Shown here: one piece after another, positions 53,917 to 62,676 of the stretch
Numbering within the stretch: position 1 is the stretch's first letter
Layout of the letters: each line of letters starts with the position of its first letter
Assembly (NCBI RefSeq): GCF_025642975.1
Contig: NZ_JANZKJ010000005.1
Span: forward strand, 62,001 to 126,000
Source of the DNA: Pseudomonas sp. RIT-PI-S
GTDB taxonomy: Bacteria > Pseudomonadota > Gammaproteobacteria > Pseudomonadales > Pseudomonadaceae
Direction of reading: 5' to 3'
Length of the DNA: 64,000 bases
Made by a program: the position numbers and the translations under genes
The notes under the pieces: generated by a model
Told to the model about the DNA's origin: nothing
The model's database searches: none
Seen by the model: the letters and a program-made list of their open reading frames with translations, nothing else

Positions 53917-54690
53917 TCAACTCATCCAGTTCCCGCCATCGACGTTATACGTCTGCGCCACGACGTACTCGCTGTCGCTCGAAGCCAGGAACACCGCCAT
54001 GCCGGTGAGGTCCTGGGCGGTGCCCATGCGCCCGAACGGGACCGCCTGGCCGACCAGGGCCTTCTTTTCGCCCCTGGGGCGGTTTTCGTAGCGGGCGAAC
54101 AGGGCATCCACGCCGTCCCAGTGCTCGCCGTCCACCACCCCCGGGGCGATGGCATTGACGTTGATGCCGTGCTTGATCAGGTCCAGCCCCGCCGACTGGG
54201 TGAGGCTGATCACCGCCGCCTTGGTGGCGCAATAGACCCCCACCAGCGCCTCGCCACGGCGCCCGGCCTGGCTGGCCATGTTGATGATCTTGCCGCCGTG
54301 GCCCTGGGCGATCATCTGTCGCGCCGCGGCCTGCAGGGTGAACAGGGTGCCGGCGACGTTGATCGAGAACAGCCGGTCAACGCTTTCGCGGCTGATCTCG
54401 ACGATGGGGGCCAGGTCGAACAATGCGGCGTTGTTGACCAGGATGTCGAGCTTCCCCACCTGCCGGATCACTGTGGCGATGGCTTGGTCGATCGAGCCTT
54501 GCGTGGTGACGTCCATCGCCACCGCGTAAGCGCCCTGGCCGAGTTCGGCGGCGGTGGCCCGGGCGCGTTCGAGGTCGATATCGGCAATGGCCACGCTGGC
54601 GCCCTCCGCCAGGTAAGCCTGGGCGAAGGCCCGGCCGATGCCCCGCGCCGAACCTGTGATGAGCGCGCTTTTACCTTCAAGTCGTTTCAT
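53917..54690 (-). CDS. SDR polyol (sorbitol/galactitol-type) dehydrogenase
   Basis: 257 residues from MKRLEGKSALITGSARGIGR. It is a classical short-chain dehydrogenase: NAD motif TGSARGIG, NNAA, catalytic Ser in NMASQAGRRGE, and YCATK (Tyr-x-x-x-Lys). The C-terminal block VYDGEH-like GVVDGEHWDGVDALFARYE matches sorbitol dehydrogenases of the PolS group. It follows the MtlE-like gene by 30 bases, so they form an operon for polyol uptake and oxidation, giving fructose or tagatose. Confidence 0.87.
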   Translation of the reverse strand: MKRLEGKSALITGSARGIGRAFAQAYLAEGASVAIADIDLERARATAAELGQGAYAVAMDVTTQGSIDQAIATVIRQVGKLDILVNNAALFDLAPIVEISRESVDRLFSINVAGTLFTLQAAARQMIAQGHGGKIINMASQAGRRGEALVGVYCATKAAVISLTQSAGLDLIKHGINVNAIAPGVVDGEHWDGVDALFARYENRPRGEKKALVGQAVPFGRMGTAQDLTGMAVFLASSDSEYVVAQTYNVDGGNWMS

Positions 54691-54720
54691 GTGCTGATCC
54701 TCGGTATTGGGCATGGCCGG

Positions 54721-56028
54721 TTATTTCGGATAGCCCGCTCGTTTCATTTCACGTTCGGTGCTGCTTTGCGCGGCCGCCAACGCTTGCTGCACGGTCATCT
54801 GCCCCGTCAGCGCGGCGGAGAACAGCTTGCCTACGGAGGTGCCGATGGCCTGGAATTCGGGGATGGTCACGTACTGGATGCCGGTGTATGGCACCGGTTG
54901 CGCCGAAGGGTGGGACGGATCGGCATGCTGCATCATGTTGAGGGTGACCTGGGCGAAGGGCGCGGCCTGGAGATAGGCCGGGCTGTAGGTGGACCGACGC
55001 GTGCCCGGCGGCACGTTGGTGATGCCGTCCTGCTCGGTGACCAGCTGCACGTAGGGCTTGGACGTGGCCCAGGCGATGAAGGCCTTGGCCGCCGCCTTGT
55101 GCTGGGAGGTGACTGGAATCGCCAGCGACCAGGCATAGAGCCACGAGCTGCCTTTATCGGTCGCCTGCACCGGCGCGGCGGCGAAGCCGACGTTGTCTGC
55201 CACCGAGCTTTGCGTTTTGTCGGTGGTGAACGAGCCGGCGACGCTGGCGTCCACCCAGATGGCGCACTTGCCGCTGTTGAACAGCGCCAGTGTTTCGTTG
55301 AAGCCGTTGCTGGTCACGCCCGGCGGGCCATAGTGCTGCAAAGCGTTCACATAAAAGTTCGCGGCCGCCGCCCACTCCGGGCTGGTCAGCTGCGGCTGCC
55401 AGCGCTCGTCGAACCAGCGGGCGCCGAAGGCGTTGGCCATGGTGCTCAGCAGCGCCATGTTTTCCCCCCACCCCGCCTTGCCGCGCAGGCACAGCCCGTA
55501 TTGGCCCTTGCTCTTGTCGGTGAGCCTGGCGGCAAACTCGCCCAGCTGCGTCCAGGTAGGCGCTGCCGGCATGCTCAGCCCCGCAGCCTTGAACAGGTCG
55601 GTGCGGTAATACGTCACCGTGCTTTCGCCATAGAACGGCAGGGCGTAAAGGCTGCCGTTGACCGACAGCCCCTGGCGCACTGCTGGGAACAGGTCGTCCA
55701 CATCGTAGTCGGCGGGCAGGTCGGCCAACGGCTCGAGCCAGTGCTTGGCGCCCCACAAGGGCGTTTCGTAGGTGCCAATGGTCAGCACATCGAACTGCCC
55801 GCCGGCGGTGGCGATATCTGTCGTCAGGCGCTGGCGCAGCACGTTCTCCTCGAGCACCACCCAGTTGAGGCTGACCTCGGGGTGCTGCTGCTCGAAGAAC
55901 CTGGACAGCCGCTGCATGCGGATCATGTCGCCATTGTTCACGGTGGCGATGGTGAGGGTTTCGGCCGCCGGGCTGGCGAGTGTCACGCCCAGGCCGGCAG
56001 CGAGGATCAACGCAGGGGTACGCTTCAT
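54721..56028 (-). CDS. mtlE: ABC transporter sugar/polyol-binding protein, MtlE-like
   Basis: 435 residues from MKRTPALILAAGLGVTLASP, a Sec signal peptide with cleavage near ASPAAE. It is a periplasmic solute-binding protein of family 1: QHPEVSLNWVVLEENVLRQR, DVLTIGTYETPLWGAKHW and PFYGESTVTYYRTDLF are typical of polyol-binding (mannitol/sorbitol) members. It should deliver polyol to an ABC permease, but no permease or ATPase gene follows; the dehydrogenase gene comes directly instead. It is divergent from the MtlR-like gene. Confidence 0.87.
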   Translation of the reverse strand: MKRTPALILAAGLGVTLASPAAETLTIATVNNGDMIRMQRLSRFFEQQHPEVSLNWVVLEENVLRQRLTTDIATAGGQFDVLTIGTYETPLWGAKHWLEPLADLPADYDVDDLFPAVRQGLSVNGSLYALPFYGESTVTYYRTDLFKAAGLSMPAAPTWTQLGEFAARLTDKSKGQYGLCLRGKAGWGENMALLSTMANAFGARWFDERWQPQLTSPEWAAAANFYVNALQHYGPPGVTSNGFNETLALFNSGKCAIWVDASVAGSFTTDKTQSSVADNVGFAAAPVQATDKGSSWLYAWSLAIPVTSQHKAAAKAFIAWATSKPYVQLVTEQDGITNVPPGTRRSTYSPAYLQAAPFAQVTLNMMQHADPSHPSAQPVPYTGIQYVTIPEFQAIGTSVGKLFSAALTGQMTVQQALAAAQSSTEREMKRAGYPK

Positions 56029-56203
56029 GGAGGCTCTCCGCTCCGGGCCAGGCCCGCTGGAGCTGTTGTTTTTGTTATTGCCAACCGCACATCGGTGGCG
56101 GACGCGCCGATTAGAGCAGCGCCGGGCTGCCACGAACAAACGAATCCAGTACGCCCGTTCGATGCTTTTTTTACCCAGGGCGCACCCTGGCATGCCGGGC
56201 AAA

Positions 56204-56266
56204 AAAGTATCGAAACCCCGCACCACCGAGGCTAGCCGGGCCGGGCGGTTTCAACGTAGGGTTAGC
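56204..56266 (+). promoter_or_regulatory. probable MtlR operator between mtlE and mtlR
   Basis: AAAGTATCGAAACCCC (56204) is followed by GCTAGCC exactly 27 bases from its start, then GGTTTC and GTTAGCC. The same elements with the same 27-base spacing occur before the fructokinase gene. A perfect inverted repeat CCAGGG-CGCA-CCCTGG lies just upstream (56175-56190). Confidence 0.5.
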
Positions 56267-56304
56267 CGGCCACACCGCCTAACAACGATAAGAAGGGGCA
56301 GCAG

Positions 56305-57237
56305 ATGCCGATCAAGCGCAGCGCACTCCTGGAGCATCCGCCGGCCGAGCTCGAAGTGATCCTGCCGCCGCCGGATCAGTTCTTTCGCTGGTACGAGCAC
56401 GGCTACCCTTACCCACTGGCCCGCTGGAACCACCATCCGGAGTTTGAGATTCACCTGATCCGCCAGGGCAGCGGCAGGTTGGTGGCCGGCGACTACATCG
56501 GCGCCTTCGGCCCTGGGCACGTGGCGCTGATCGGGCCGGGGCTGCCCCATGACTGGATCGGTGACCTGGCCGCCGGGGAATACTTGCCCAACCGCGACGT
56601 GGTGCTGCAATTCGATGGCGCGGCGCTGTTGGCGTTGCGCAATACCTTCCCCGAATTCGGCGAACTGAAAACCCTGTTCGACCTGGCCCGGCGCGGCCTG
56701 GAGTACAGCGGCGACACTGCTGCACAGGCCGCCTGCTTGCTCGAACGCATCGGCGCCGCCCAGGGCCTGGCGCGGCTGGCCCTGTTGCTGCAACTGCTGG
56801 CTACCCTGGCCCAGGCGCCCTCCCCTGAGGTGCACACCCTGGCCAGCCCCTGCTATGCGCCGTCCCTGGACGCACGCAGCGCCGAACGGGTGCATCAGGC
56901 CTTCGACTACCTGCTGGCCGAGTTGACCGCCGACCCTCGCCTGTCGGTGATCGCCGAGCGCCTGGGAATGAGCGAGCCCGGCTTCTCGCGCTTCTTCAAA
57001 CGCATCACCGGCCACGGCTTCATCGACCTGATGCGCAAACTGCGCATCCAGCGCGCCTGCCGCCTGCTGGCGCAAACCGAACTGTCCGTCACCGAGATCT
57101 GCTTCGACGTCGGTTATAGCAACGTCTCCAACTTCAACCGCCAGTTTCGTTGCGAGATGAAGCAGACGCCTAGGGAGTATCGGCGGGGCAGCGGGCTGGC
57201 ACCGATAAACCCCACGCAAGCTCATTCGTCGGGTTAA
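56305..57237 (+). CDS. mtlR: AraC-family regulator, MtlR-like
   Basis: 310 residues. The N-terminal cupin-like domain (HHPEFEIHLIRQGSGRLVAG) senses the inducer. The C-terminal AraC domain has both helix-turn-helices, with LSVIAERLGMSEPGFSRFFK and VTEICFDVGYSNVSNFNRQF, and ends TPREYRRG. Position divergent from the MtlE-like gene and the opening LEVILPPPDQFFRWYEHGYP fit Pseudomonas MtlR, the activator of mannitol/arabitol/glucitol genes. Confidence 0.87.
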   Translation: MPIKRSALLEHPPAELEVILPPPDQFFRWYEHGYPYPLARWNHHPEFEIHLIRQGSGRLVAGDYIGAFGPGHVALIGPGLPHDWIGDLAAGEYLPNRDVVLQFDGAALLALRNTFPEFGELKTLFDLARRGLEYSGDTAAQAACLLERIGAAQGLARLALLLQLLATLAQAPSPEVHTLASPCYAPSLDARSAERVHQAFDYLLAELTADPRLSVIAERLGMSEPGFSRFFKRITGHGFIDLMRKLRIQRACRLLAQTELSVTEICFDVGYSNVSNFNRQFRCEMKQTPREYRRGSGLAPINPTQAHSSG

Positions 57238-57320
57238 GCCCGAGGGCCGTGGTTGGACGCATCCTAGGGTTTCTGCTTTGCTAAGCCGCAACTGACAGAA
57301 CCTCTTTCGCCCTATAAGGC

Positions 57321-58478
57321 ATGCCTGTGATTTCACCTACTGATGAAGAACGCCAGCGGCTGCGTTTAGCCTGCAGCGCGGAATTGAATGGGTTCGCTGA
57401 ACCTACGCCAGCACAATGGTTTGAGGAGATGGCGCAGTGGGCGCGGGCCAATGAGGTGAACCATGATCGCTACGGCAGCGGCGCGCTCATCAATGACTTC
57501 GAAGCGAAAGTCGCCGAGGTGCTGGGTAAAGCGTCCGCGCTATTCCTCCCCAGCGGTGTCATGGCCCAGCTGATTGCGCTACAGATCTGGGCCGAGCGTC
57601 GGCGCTTGCCACGCATAGGCCTGCACGCAACTTCACATTTGCTGATTCACGAGGAGCAGGCCTATCAGGCGCTATTCCAACTGCAGGCAGTGACAGTCGG
57701 CAATCGTCTAAGGCCCATACTCGCCAGTGATCTTTTGGCCATTGCCGAGCCACTCAGTTGCCTGGTAACCGAGTTGCCCGCACGCGAGATAGGCGGTCAA
57801 CTTCCAGATTGGGACGAGCTGCAAGCCCTTAAATCGGCTGCCAAAGACACTGACACGCCGCTGCATATGGACGGTGCCCGGTTGTGGGAAACCCGTGCGT
57901 TTTATCAGCGCTCTTACGCTCAGATTGCCGAAGGCTTCGCATCAGTATACGTCTCGGCTTATAAGGGGCTCGGTGGTATCGCCGGCGCCCTGTTGGCGGG
58001 CGATGCGGACTTTATCGAACAAGCCCGGGTATGGCGCAGGCGGCTTGGAGGCACGTTGATCAAGCAGGGCCCAATGGTGATGAGCGCCGCCATGGGTTTC
58101 GACCGTCGCCTGGCGATGCTAGAGGCCTGCTACCAAAGAGCATTGAGTGCAGCGGGATGTCTGTCCACTATCTGCGGTATCCGCGTGCTGCCGCGAATAC
58201 CGCAGGTAAACATGTTCCACCTGTACATCGACGCAGATCGGCAAACGCTACTCGAAGCGCGGGACCAAATTGCCCGCCAGGAAGGCTATTGGTTGTTCAA
58301 CGACGTGCAGGCCTGCGATGTTCCCGGCTGGAGCAAAACCGAATACTACGTTGGGGACCGGTTGCTGGCGGTCAGCGATGAGCAGCTTACCGCGCTGTTT
58401 CGGCGGTTGATGGGTTTGGTAAAAGAGCCTCCTACGCACGGCACCGTGGGAGCGGATTTATCCGCGAATACACCCTGA
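57321..58478 (+). CDS. threonine aldolase/beta-eliminating lyase family protein
   Basis: 385 residues of fold-type I PLP enzyme. The block NHDRYGSGALINDFEAKVAE near residue 50, the HMDGARLWETRAFY segment (Asp and Arg near PLP) and VSAYKGLGGIAGALLAG, holding the PLP lysine, identify the low-specificity threonine aldolase family. The usual reaction is cleavage of beta-hydroxy amino acids to glycine and aldehyde. The last ~13 residues (HGTVGADLSANTP) are encoded by a REP hairpin repeat, so the C-terminus was probably extended by REP insertion. Confidence 0.82.
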   Translation: MPVISPTDEERQRLRLACSAELNGFAEPTPAQWFEEMAQWARANEVNHDRYGSGALINDFEAKVAEVLGKASALFLPSGVMAQLIALQIWAERRRLPRIGLHATSHLLIHEEQAYQALFQLQAVTVGNRLRPILASDLLAIAEPLSCLVTELPAREIGGQLPDWDELQALKSAAKDTDTPLHMDGARLWETRAFYQRSYAQIAEGFASVYVSAYKGLGGIAGALLAGDADFIEQARVWRRRLGGTLIKQGPMVMSAAMGFDRRLAMLEACYQRALSAAGCLSTICGIRVLPRIPQVNMFHLYIDADRQTLLEARDQIARQEGYWLFNDVQACDVPGWSKTEYYVGDRLLAVSDEQLTALFRRLMGLVKEPPTHGTVGADLSANTP

Positions 58479-58912
58479 TTGACAGGTTGTCATCGGCAGC
58501 GTTTCGGTTCGCGGATAAATCCGCTCCTACGCAATCGGCGCTCAGCCGTCTTGCAGTGCCGGCGCCACCCCTCTGCCCTCGTATGCACTCGCAGGCCGCG
58601 ATGATGGTTGGGTAAGAGAGCCTCTGGCGCACGGCACTGTGGGAGCGGATTTATCCGCGAATACACCCTGATCGGCAGGTCGTCATCGGCGGCGTTTTCG
58701 GTTCGCGGATAAATCCGCTCCTACGCAATCGGCGCCCAGCGTTATTGCAAGGCCGGCGCCACACCTCTGGCTTCGTGCTCACTCGCAGGCGCGATGATGG
58801 GTTGATCCGGCGCACGGCACTGTGGGAGCGGATTTATCCGCGAATACACCCTGATCGGCAGGTCACCATCGGCGGCGTTTCCGGTTCGCGGATAAATCCG
58901 CTCCTACGCACC
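58440..58912. repeat. cluster of REP elements, three inverted pairs
   Basis: Three near-identical copies, about 185 bases apart (near 58450, 58640 and 58825), each start cacggcac.gtgggagcgg and contain ggatttatccgcgaatacac. Each is followed about 50 bases later by its inverted partner ggttcgcggataaatccgct. Within each, GCGGAT-TT-ATCCGC is a hairpin. This is the layout of Pseudomonas REP/BIME clusters. It separates the aldolase gene from the convergent MHS transporter gene and fills this otherwise gene-free gap. Confidence 0.88.
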
Positions 58913-58918
58913 CGGCGG

Positions 58919-60259
58919 TCAGCTTCCTTGCAAGGCCGGCTCCAAGCCTTCGCTCTCTTGCTCGCCCTCGAGGGAGATGCGATAGGTCTCGGGCAGCGCG
59001 AGGCCGCCGGCCAGGGCCAGCACTGCAATCAGGACCAGGTAGAACGCCGGTGCGAGGTTGCTGCCGGTCAGGTCGATCAGCCAAGTGGCCATCAGCGGCG
59101 CGGTGCCGCCGAAGAGCGTGTACGCCAGGTTGTAGGTGATCGCCGAGGCGGTGTAGCGGGTGCGGGTGGGGAAGGTTTCGGCCAGCAGCGCGGCGGTGAC
59201 CACGCCGCACAGCACCGCGCCCACGGCGAGCAGCAGCACCCCCGCGATCGCTGGGCCTACCGCGCCCGTGCCTGCCAGCCAGTATGCGGGGAAAACCGTC
59301 AGCATGAGCCAGAGGCAGGTGAAGCCGATGGTTCTGCGCCGGCCCACCTTGTCTGAAAACGCCCCGGCCACCGGGCAGGCGCCGGCGGCGAAGAGCAGCG
59401 CAACGGTCGACACCAGCAACGACTGCGCGCGGCTCAGGTGGCCGGCGACCTGCAGGTAGGTGGCGAAGTAGGTGGTGAACATATAGAACGACAGCGCGGT
59501 GAGGGAGATAAACGCTCCGAGGCAGCATATGGCGGCGCCGTGGTCGCGCAGGGTCTGGCGCAGCGGCGAGTGGCCGTGGACGTCTGCCGCTCGCCGGGCG
59601 GCCCTGAACGCCGGCGTTTCTTCCATGCGCCAGCGCAGCACCAGCCCGACGATGCCCAGCGGCGCGGCCAGCAGGAACGGCACGCGCCAGCCCCAGCTGG
59701 CCATGGCGTCGGCGGTCAAGCTGGCCTCCAGGGCGTAAGCGAGCACCGCGGCCAGGGCAAAGGCCGAAAAGGTCGACACTGGCACGAAGCTGCCGTACCA
59801 GGCGCGCTTGTGCCTGGGAGCATGCTCCATAAGGTACGCCACGGCCCCCGCGTACTCGCCGCCGGCGGAAAAGCCCTGGACGCACCTGGCCAAGGTCAGC
59901 AGCACTGGCGCCAGCACACCGATGCTGGCGTAGGTGGGGAGCAAGCCGATAGCGGTGGTAGCCCCGGCCATCATCAGGATGGTCGCCGCCAGGATACGCT
60001 TGCGCCCCAGGCGGTCGCCCAACGCGCCGAACACCACGCCGCCCAGCGGGCGCAGGGCAAAGGCCACGGCGAAAACCGCAAAGGTTTTGAGCAGTGCAAC
60101 CCCAGGGCTGCTGCTGGCGAAGAATTGCGCCGCAATGACCGTGGCGAGGAAGCCATACACCGCGAAATCGAACCACTCCACGAAGTTGCCGATGGCCGAA
60201 GCCGCGATCACCTTGCGTAAGGTGGCCGGTGGAACCTGCCCTGGGATATGCATAGCCAT
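58919..60259 (-). CDS. MFS transporter, metabolite:H+ symporter (MHS) family
   Basis: 446 residues from the ATG with AGGAG 7 bases upstream. Twelve transmembrane segments are predicted. MHS signatures are clear: ASAIGNFVEWFDFAVYGFLA at helix 1, FALRPLGGVVFGALGDRLGR at the 2-3 loop and RCVQGFSAGGEYAGAVAYLM. Relatives carry proline/betaine, citrate, 2-oxoglutarate or dicarboxylates. The substrate cannot be fixed and no enzyme gene is coupled. Confidence 0.88.
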   Translation of the reverse strand: MAMHIPGQVPPATLRKVIAASAIGNFVEWFDFAVYGFLATVIAAQFFASSSPGVALLKTFAVFAVAFALRPLGGVVFGALGDRLGRKRILAATILMMAGATTAIGLLPTYASIGVLAPVLLTLARCVQGFSAGGEYAGAVAYLMEHAPRHKRAWYGSFVPVSTFSAFALAAVLAYALEASLTADAMASWGWRVPFLLAAPLGIVGLVLRWRMEETPAFRAARRAADVHGHSPLRQTLRDHGAAICCLGAFISLTALSFYMFTTYFATYLQVAGHLSRAQSLLVSTVALLFAAGACPVAGAFSDKVGRRRTIGFTCLWLMLTVFPAYWLAGTGAVGPAIAGVLLLAVGAVLCGVVTAALLAETFPTRTRYTASAITYNLAYTLFGGTAPLMATWLIDLTGSNLAPAFYLVLIAVLALAGGLALPETYRISLEGEQESEGLEPALQGS

Positions 60260-60341
60260 GCGCGCGCTCCTGAATCGTGATTCAGGGATTATCGGCAGTG
60301 GCACAACCCTCGATGTTCAAGAAACGCCTCTGGCATAGCCA

Positions 60342-62405
60342 TTAGCGCGGTGTGCGCTGATCCCCGAGCAGCCCGCTTACCTGCGTCATCAGCGCATCCA
60401 ACGCGAATGGCTTGGTGAGCAACTCGGTGGCGGGCTCCAGATGGCACTGGTCGAGCACATGGCTTTGCGCATACCCGGTCATGAACAGCACCGGCAGGCC
60501 CGGCCGGGCCAGGCGCCCCGCATCGGCCATCTGGCGGCCGTTCATGCCGCCCGGGAGGCCAACGTCGGTCACCAGCAGATCGATGCGCACATCCGAGCGC
60601 AACAACTGCAGCCCGGCATGGCCGTCGGCCGCCTCGATCACCACGTAGCCCTGGCCGGTCAACAGCTCGGTCAGCAGCACGCGCATCGACGCCTCGTCAT
60701 CTACCACCAGCACGGTAACGCCACTGACCGTGCGGTGGGCGCCGGCGAAGGATGGAAGCGCGTTGCGCGACACCACGGGCGCGGCATGGTGCGGCAGGTG
60801 AAGGTAAACCTGGGTGCCGACGCCTGGCTCGGAATGGATTCTGATCTGCCCGCCAGACTGCCGCGCAAAGCCGTAGACCATGGACAGCCCGAGGCCGGTG
60901 CCCGCCCCCGCCGGCTTGGTGGTGAAGAAAGGCTCGCAGGCCCGGGCCAGGACGTGCGCCCCCATGCCCACGCCGGTGTCGCTCACGCAAATCGTCAGGT
61001 ATTCGCCAGGGGCCAGCTCGGGTGCCAGGTCGGCACCGGCCGCAAGGTGGGTATTGTAGGTCTGGATGACGATACTGCCGCCGCCGGGCATGGCATCGCG
61101 GGCATTGATGCACAGGTTCAACAGGGCGTTCTCTACCTGCGCCGGGTCGACCAGCGCAGGCCAGAGTTCCGCTGCCAAGTCCACGCTGATGCCCACCGCC
61201 GGGCCCACGGAACGGCGGATCAGTTCTTCCATGCCGCGGATCAGGCCATTGACGTCGGTGGGCACCGGGGCGAGGGTTTGCTGGCGAGAGAACGCCAGCA
61301 ACCGGTGGGTCAAGGCCGCCGCTCGCTGCACCGCGCCCTGGGCCACGGACAGGTACCGGTCGATTTCCGCCCCGCGCCCCTGGGCAAGGCGCATCTGCAT
61401 CATTTCCAGGCTGCCGCTGATCCCGGCCAGCAGGTTGTTGAAATCATGCGCGATCCCGCCGGTGAGCTGCCCCACCGCTTCCATTTTCTGCGCCTGGCGA
61501 AGGGCTGCCTCGGCCGCTTCCCGTTCACTGATGGCGGCGGCGACGCGTGCTTCGAGGGTGTGGTTGAGGTCCTGCAGTGCCGCCTCGGCGGTCTTGCGCG
61601 CGGTCACGTCGATGGAGGAGCCGATCAGCCCGATCACCTCCCCCGCATCATTGAACAGCGGCGCCTTGACCGAGAGCCACACCACCGCCGAACCGTCGGG
61701 CATATCGACCCGCTCCTCGATCTGCTCGGCCTTGCCGCCGCGCATGATTCGCTGGTCGGTGGCCATGATCTGCCGGGCCTGGGCCTTGTCTTCGAGGAAC
61801 TCGACGTCCGTTTTACCCAGGTAGAACGCCGGGGGCTTGCCGATCAGCTCGGTGGTGCCATGGTTGGCCACGAGCATCCGCCCCGCCACGTCCTTGGCGT
61901 ACACCACGCCCGGAACCGCGGCGGTGAAGGTGCTGAGCAGGGCCGTGAGCCGGTCGCGCTCGGCTTCGGCGGCGCGGCGCATCTCGATGTCCAGCAGCAC
62001 GCCGGGAAACCGCACCGGCTGGCCGGTGCTGTCCAGCTCCACCCGGCCATTGGCCTCGATCCAGCGATACACGCCGTCGGTTTGCAGCACGCGGTATTCG
62101 CAGCGATAGGGCCCGCCACGGCCGAGGGCTTCGGCGATGGCGGCCGCAACCCGGGCGCTATCCTCGGGGTGGATCGAAGCCATCACCTCGTCCAGCGACA
62201 GCCCGTCGACGCACCGCTGGGCAGACAGCCCGAACGACCGAGCGAAGCGCTCGTCGGCGCTGAAGTGGTCGTTGGGTACGTCCCAGACCCAGGTACCGAC
62301 GATCGCGCCGGCATCCAGCGCCAATTGCAGGCGCTCGGCGGCATCGCTGGCCGTCGCGGCCTGCGTCGCTTGCGTGGGCCCAGGGCCGGTCGAGGGGGGA
62401 TTCAT
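60342..62405 (-). CDS. hybrid sensor histidine kinase, PAS-PAS-HisKA-HATPase-REC
   Basis: 687 residues from MNPPSTGPGPT; a GTG at 62417 is an alternative start. No membrane helix, so it is cytoplasmic. There are two PAS domains (residues ~25-140 and ~150-275), then HisKA with GGIAHDFNNLLAGISGSLE (phospho-acceptor His). HATPase follows with LNLCINARDAMPGGG (N box), DTGVGMG and GTGLGLSMVYG. A C-terminal receiver domain has VLVVDDEASM, the phospho-acceptor Asp in LLVTDVGLPGG, and the Lys in LLTKPF. No partner regulator gene is adjacent. The signal is unknown, possibly redox or a small ligand. Confidence 0.92.
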   Translation of the reverse strand: MNPPSTGPGPTQATQAATASDAAERLQLALDAGAIVGTWVWDVPNDHFSADERFARSFGLSAQRCVDGLSLDEVMASIHPEDSARVAAAIAEALGRGGPYRCEYRVLQTDGVYRWIEANGRVELDSTGQPVRFPGVLLDIEMRRAAEAERDRLTALLSTFTAAVPGVVYAKDVAGRMLVANHGTTELIGKPPAFYLGKTDVEFLEDKAQARQIMATDQRIMRGGKAEQIEERVDMPDGSAVVWLSVKAPLFNDAGEVIGLIGSSIDVTARKTAEAALQDLNHTLEARVAAAISEREAAEAALRQAQKMEAVGQLTGGIAHDFNNLLAGISGSLEMMQMRLAQGRGAEIDRYLSVAQGAVQRAAALTHRLLAFSRQQTLAPVPTDVNGLIRGMEELIRRSVGPAVGISVDLAAELWPALVDPAQVENALLNLCINARDAMPGGGSIVIQTYNTHLAAGADLAPELAPGEYLTICVSDTGVGMGAHVLARACEPFFTTKPAGAGTGLGLSMVYGFARQSGGQIRIHSEPGVGTQVYLHLPHHAAPVVSRNALPSFAGAHRTVSGVTVLVVDDEASMRVLLTELLTGQGYVVIEAADGHAGLQLLRSDVRIDLLVTDVGLPGGMNGRQMADAGRLARPGLPVLFMTGYAQSHVLDQCHLEPATELLTKPFALDALMTQVSGLLGDQRTPR

Positions 62406-62584
62406 GAGGGGACTCACCTGGTGCAGCCATGATCTGTCAGAAAGGGCGCGGGGGCAGGCGACAACGCGCCCGTACGCCGCGAACTGGCTGCGTTAGTGGG
62501 CGAGATGGTGCCCGCGTGCAAGCTTGTTTTCAAGAGGCATCCGTCCGCGGTGCGCGGCGCCCGCCGAACGCTTCGGGCCGCAAG

Positions 62585-62646
62585 AAAGTATCGGAACCCA
62601 AGGGTCGCCGTGCTAGCCGCCTGGAAGGTTTCCCCTTATGTTAGGC
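62585..62646 (+). promoter_or_regulatory. probable MtlR operator before the fructokinase gene
   Basis: AAAGTATCGGAACCCA at 62585 and GCTAGCC at 62612 repeat the elements seen upstream of the MtlR-like gene at the same 27-base spacing. They are followed by GGTTTC and GTTAGGCC at nearly matching distances. The fructokinase ATG is ~31 bases further on. Confidence 0.5.
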
Positions 62647-62676
62647 CGCTAAAACCCAAGCCAAGGAGAATCAAAC

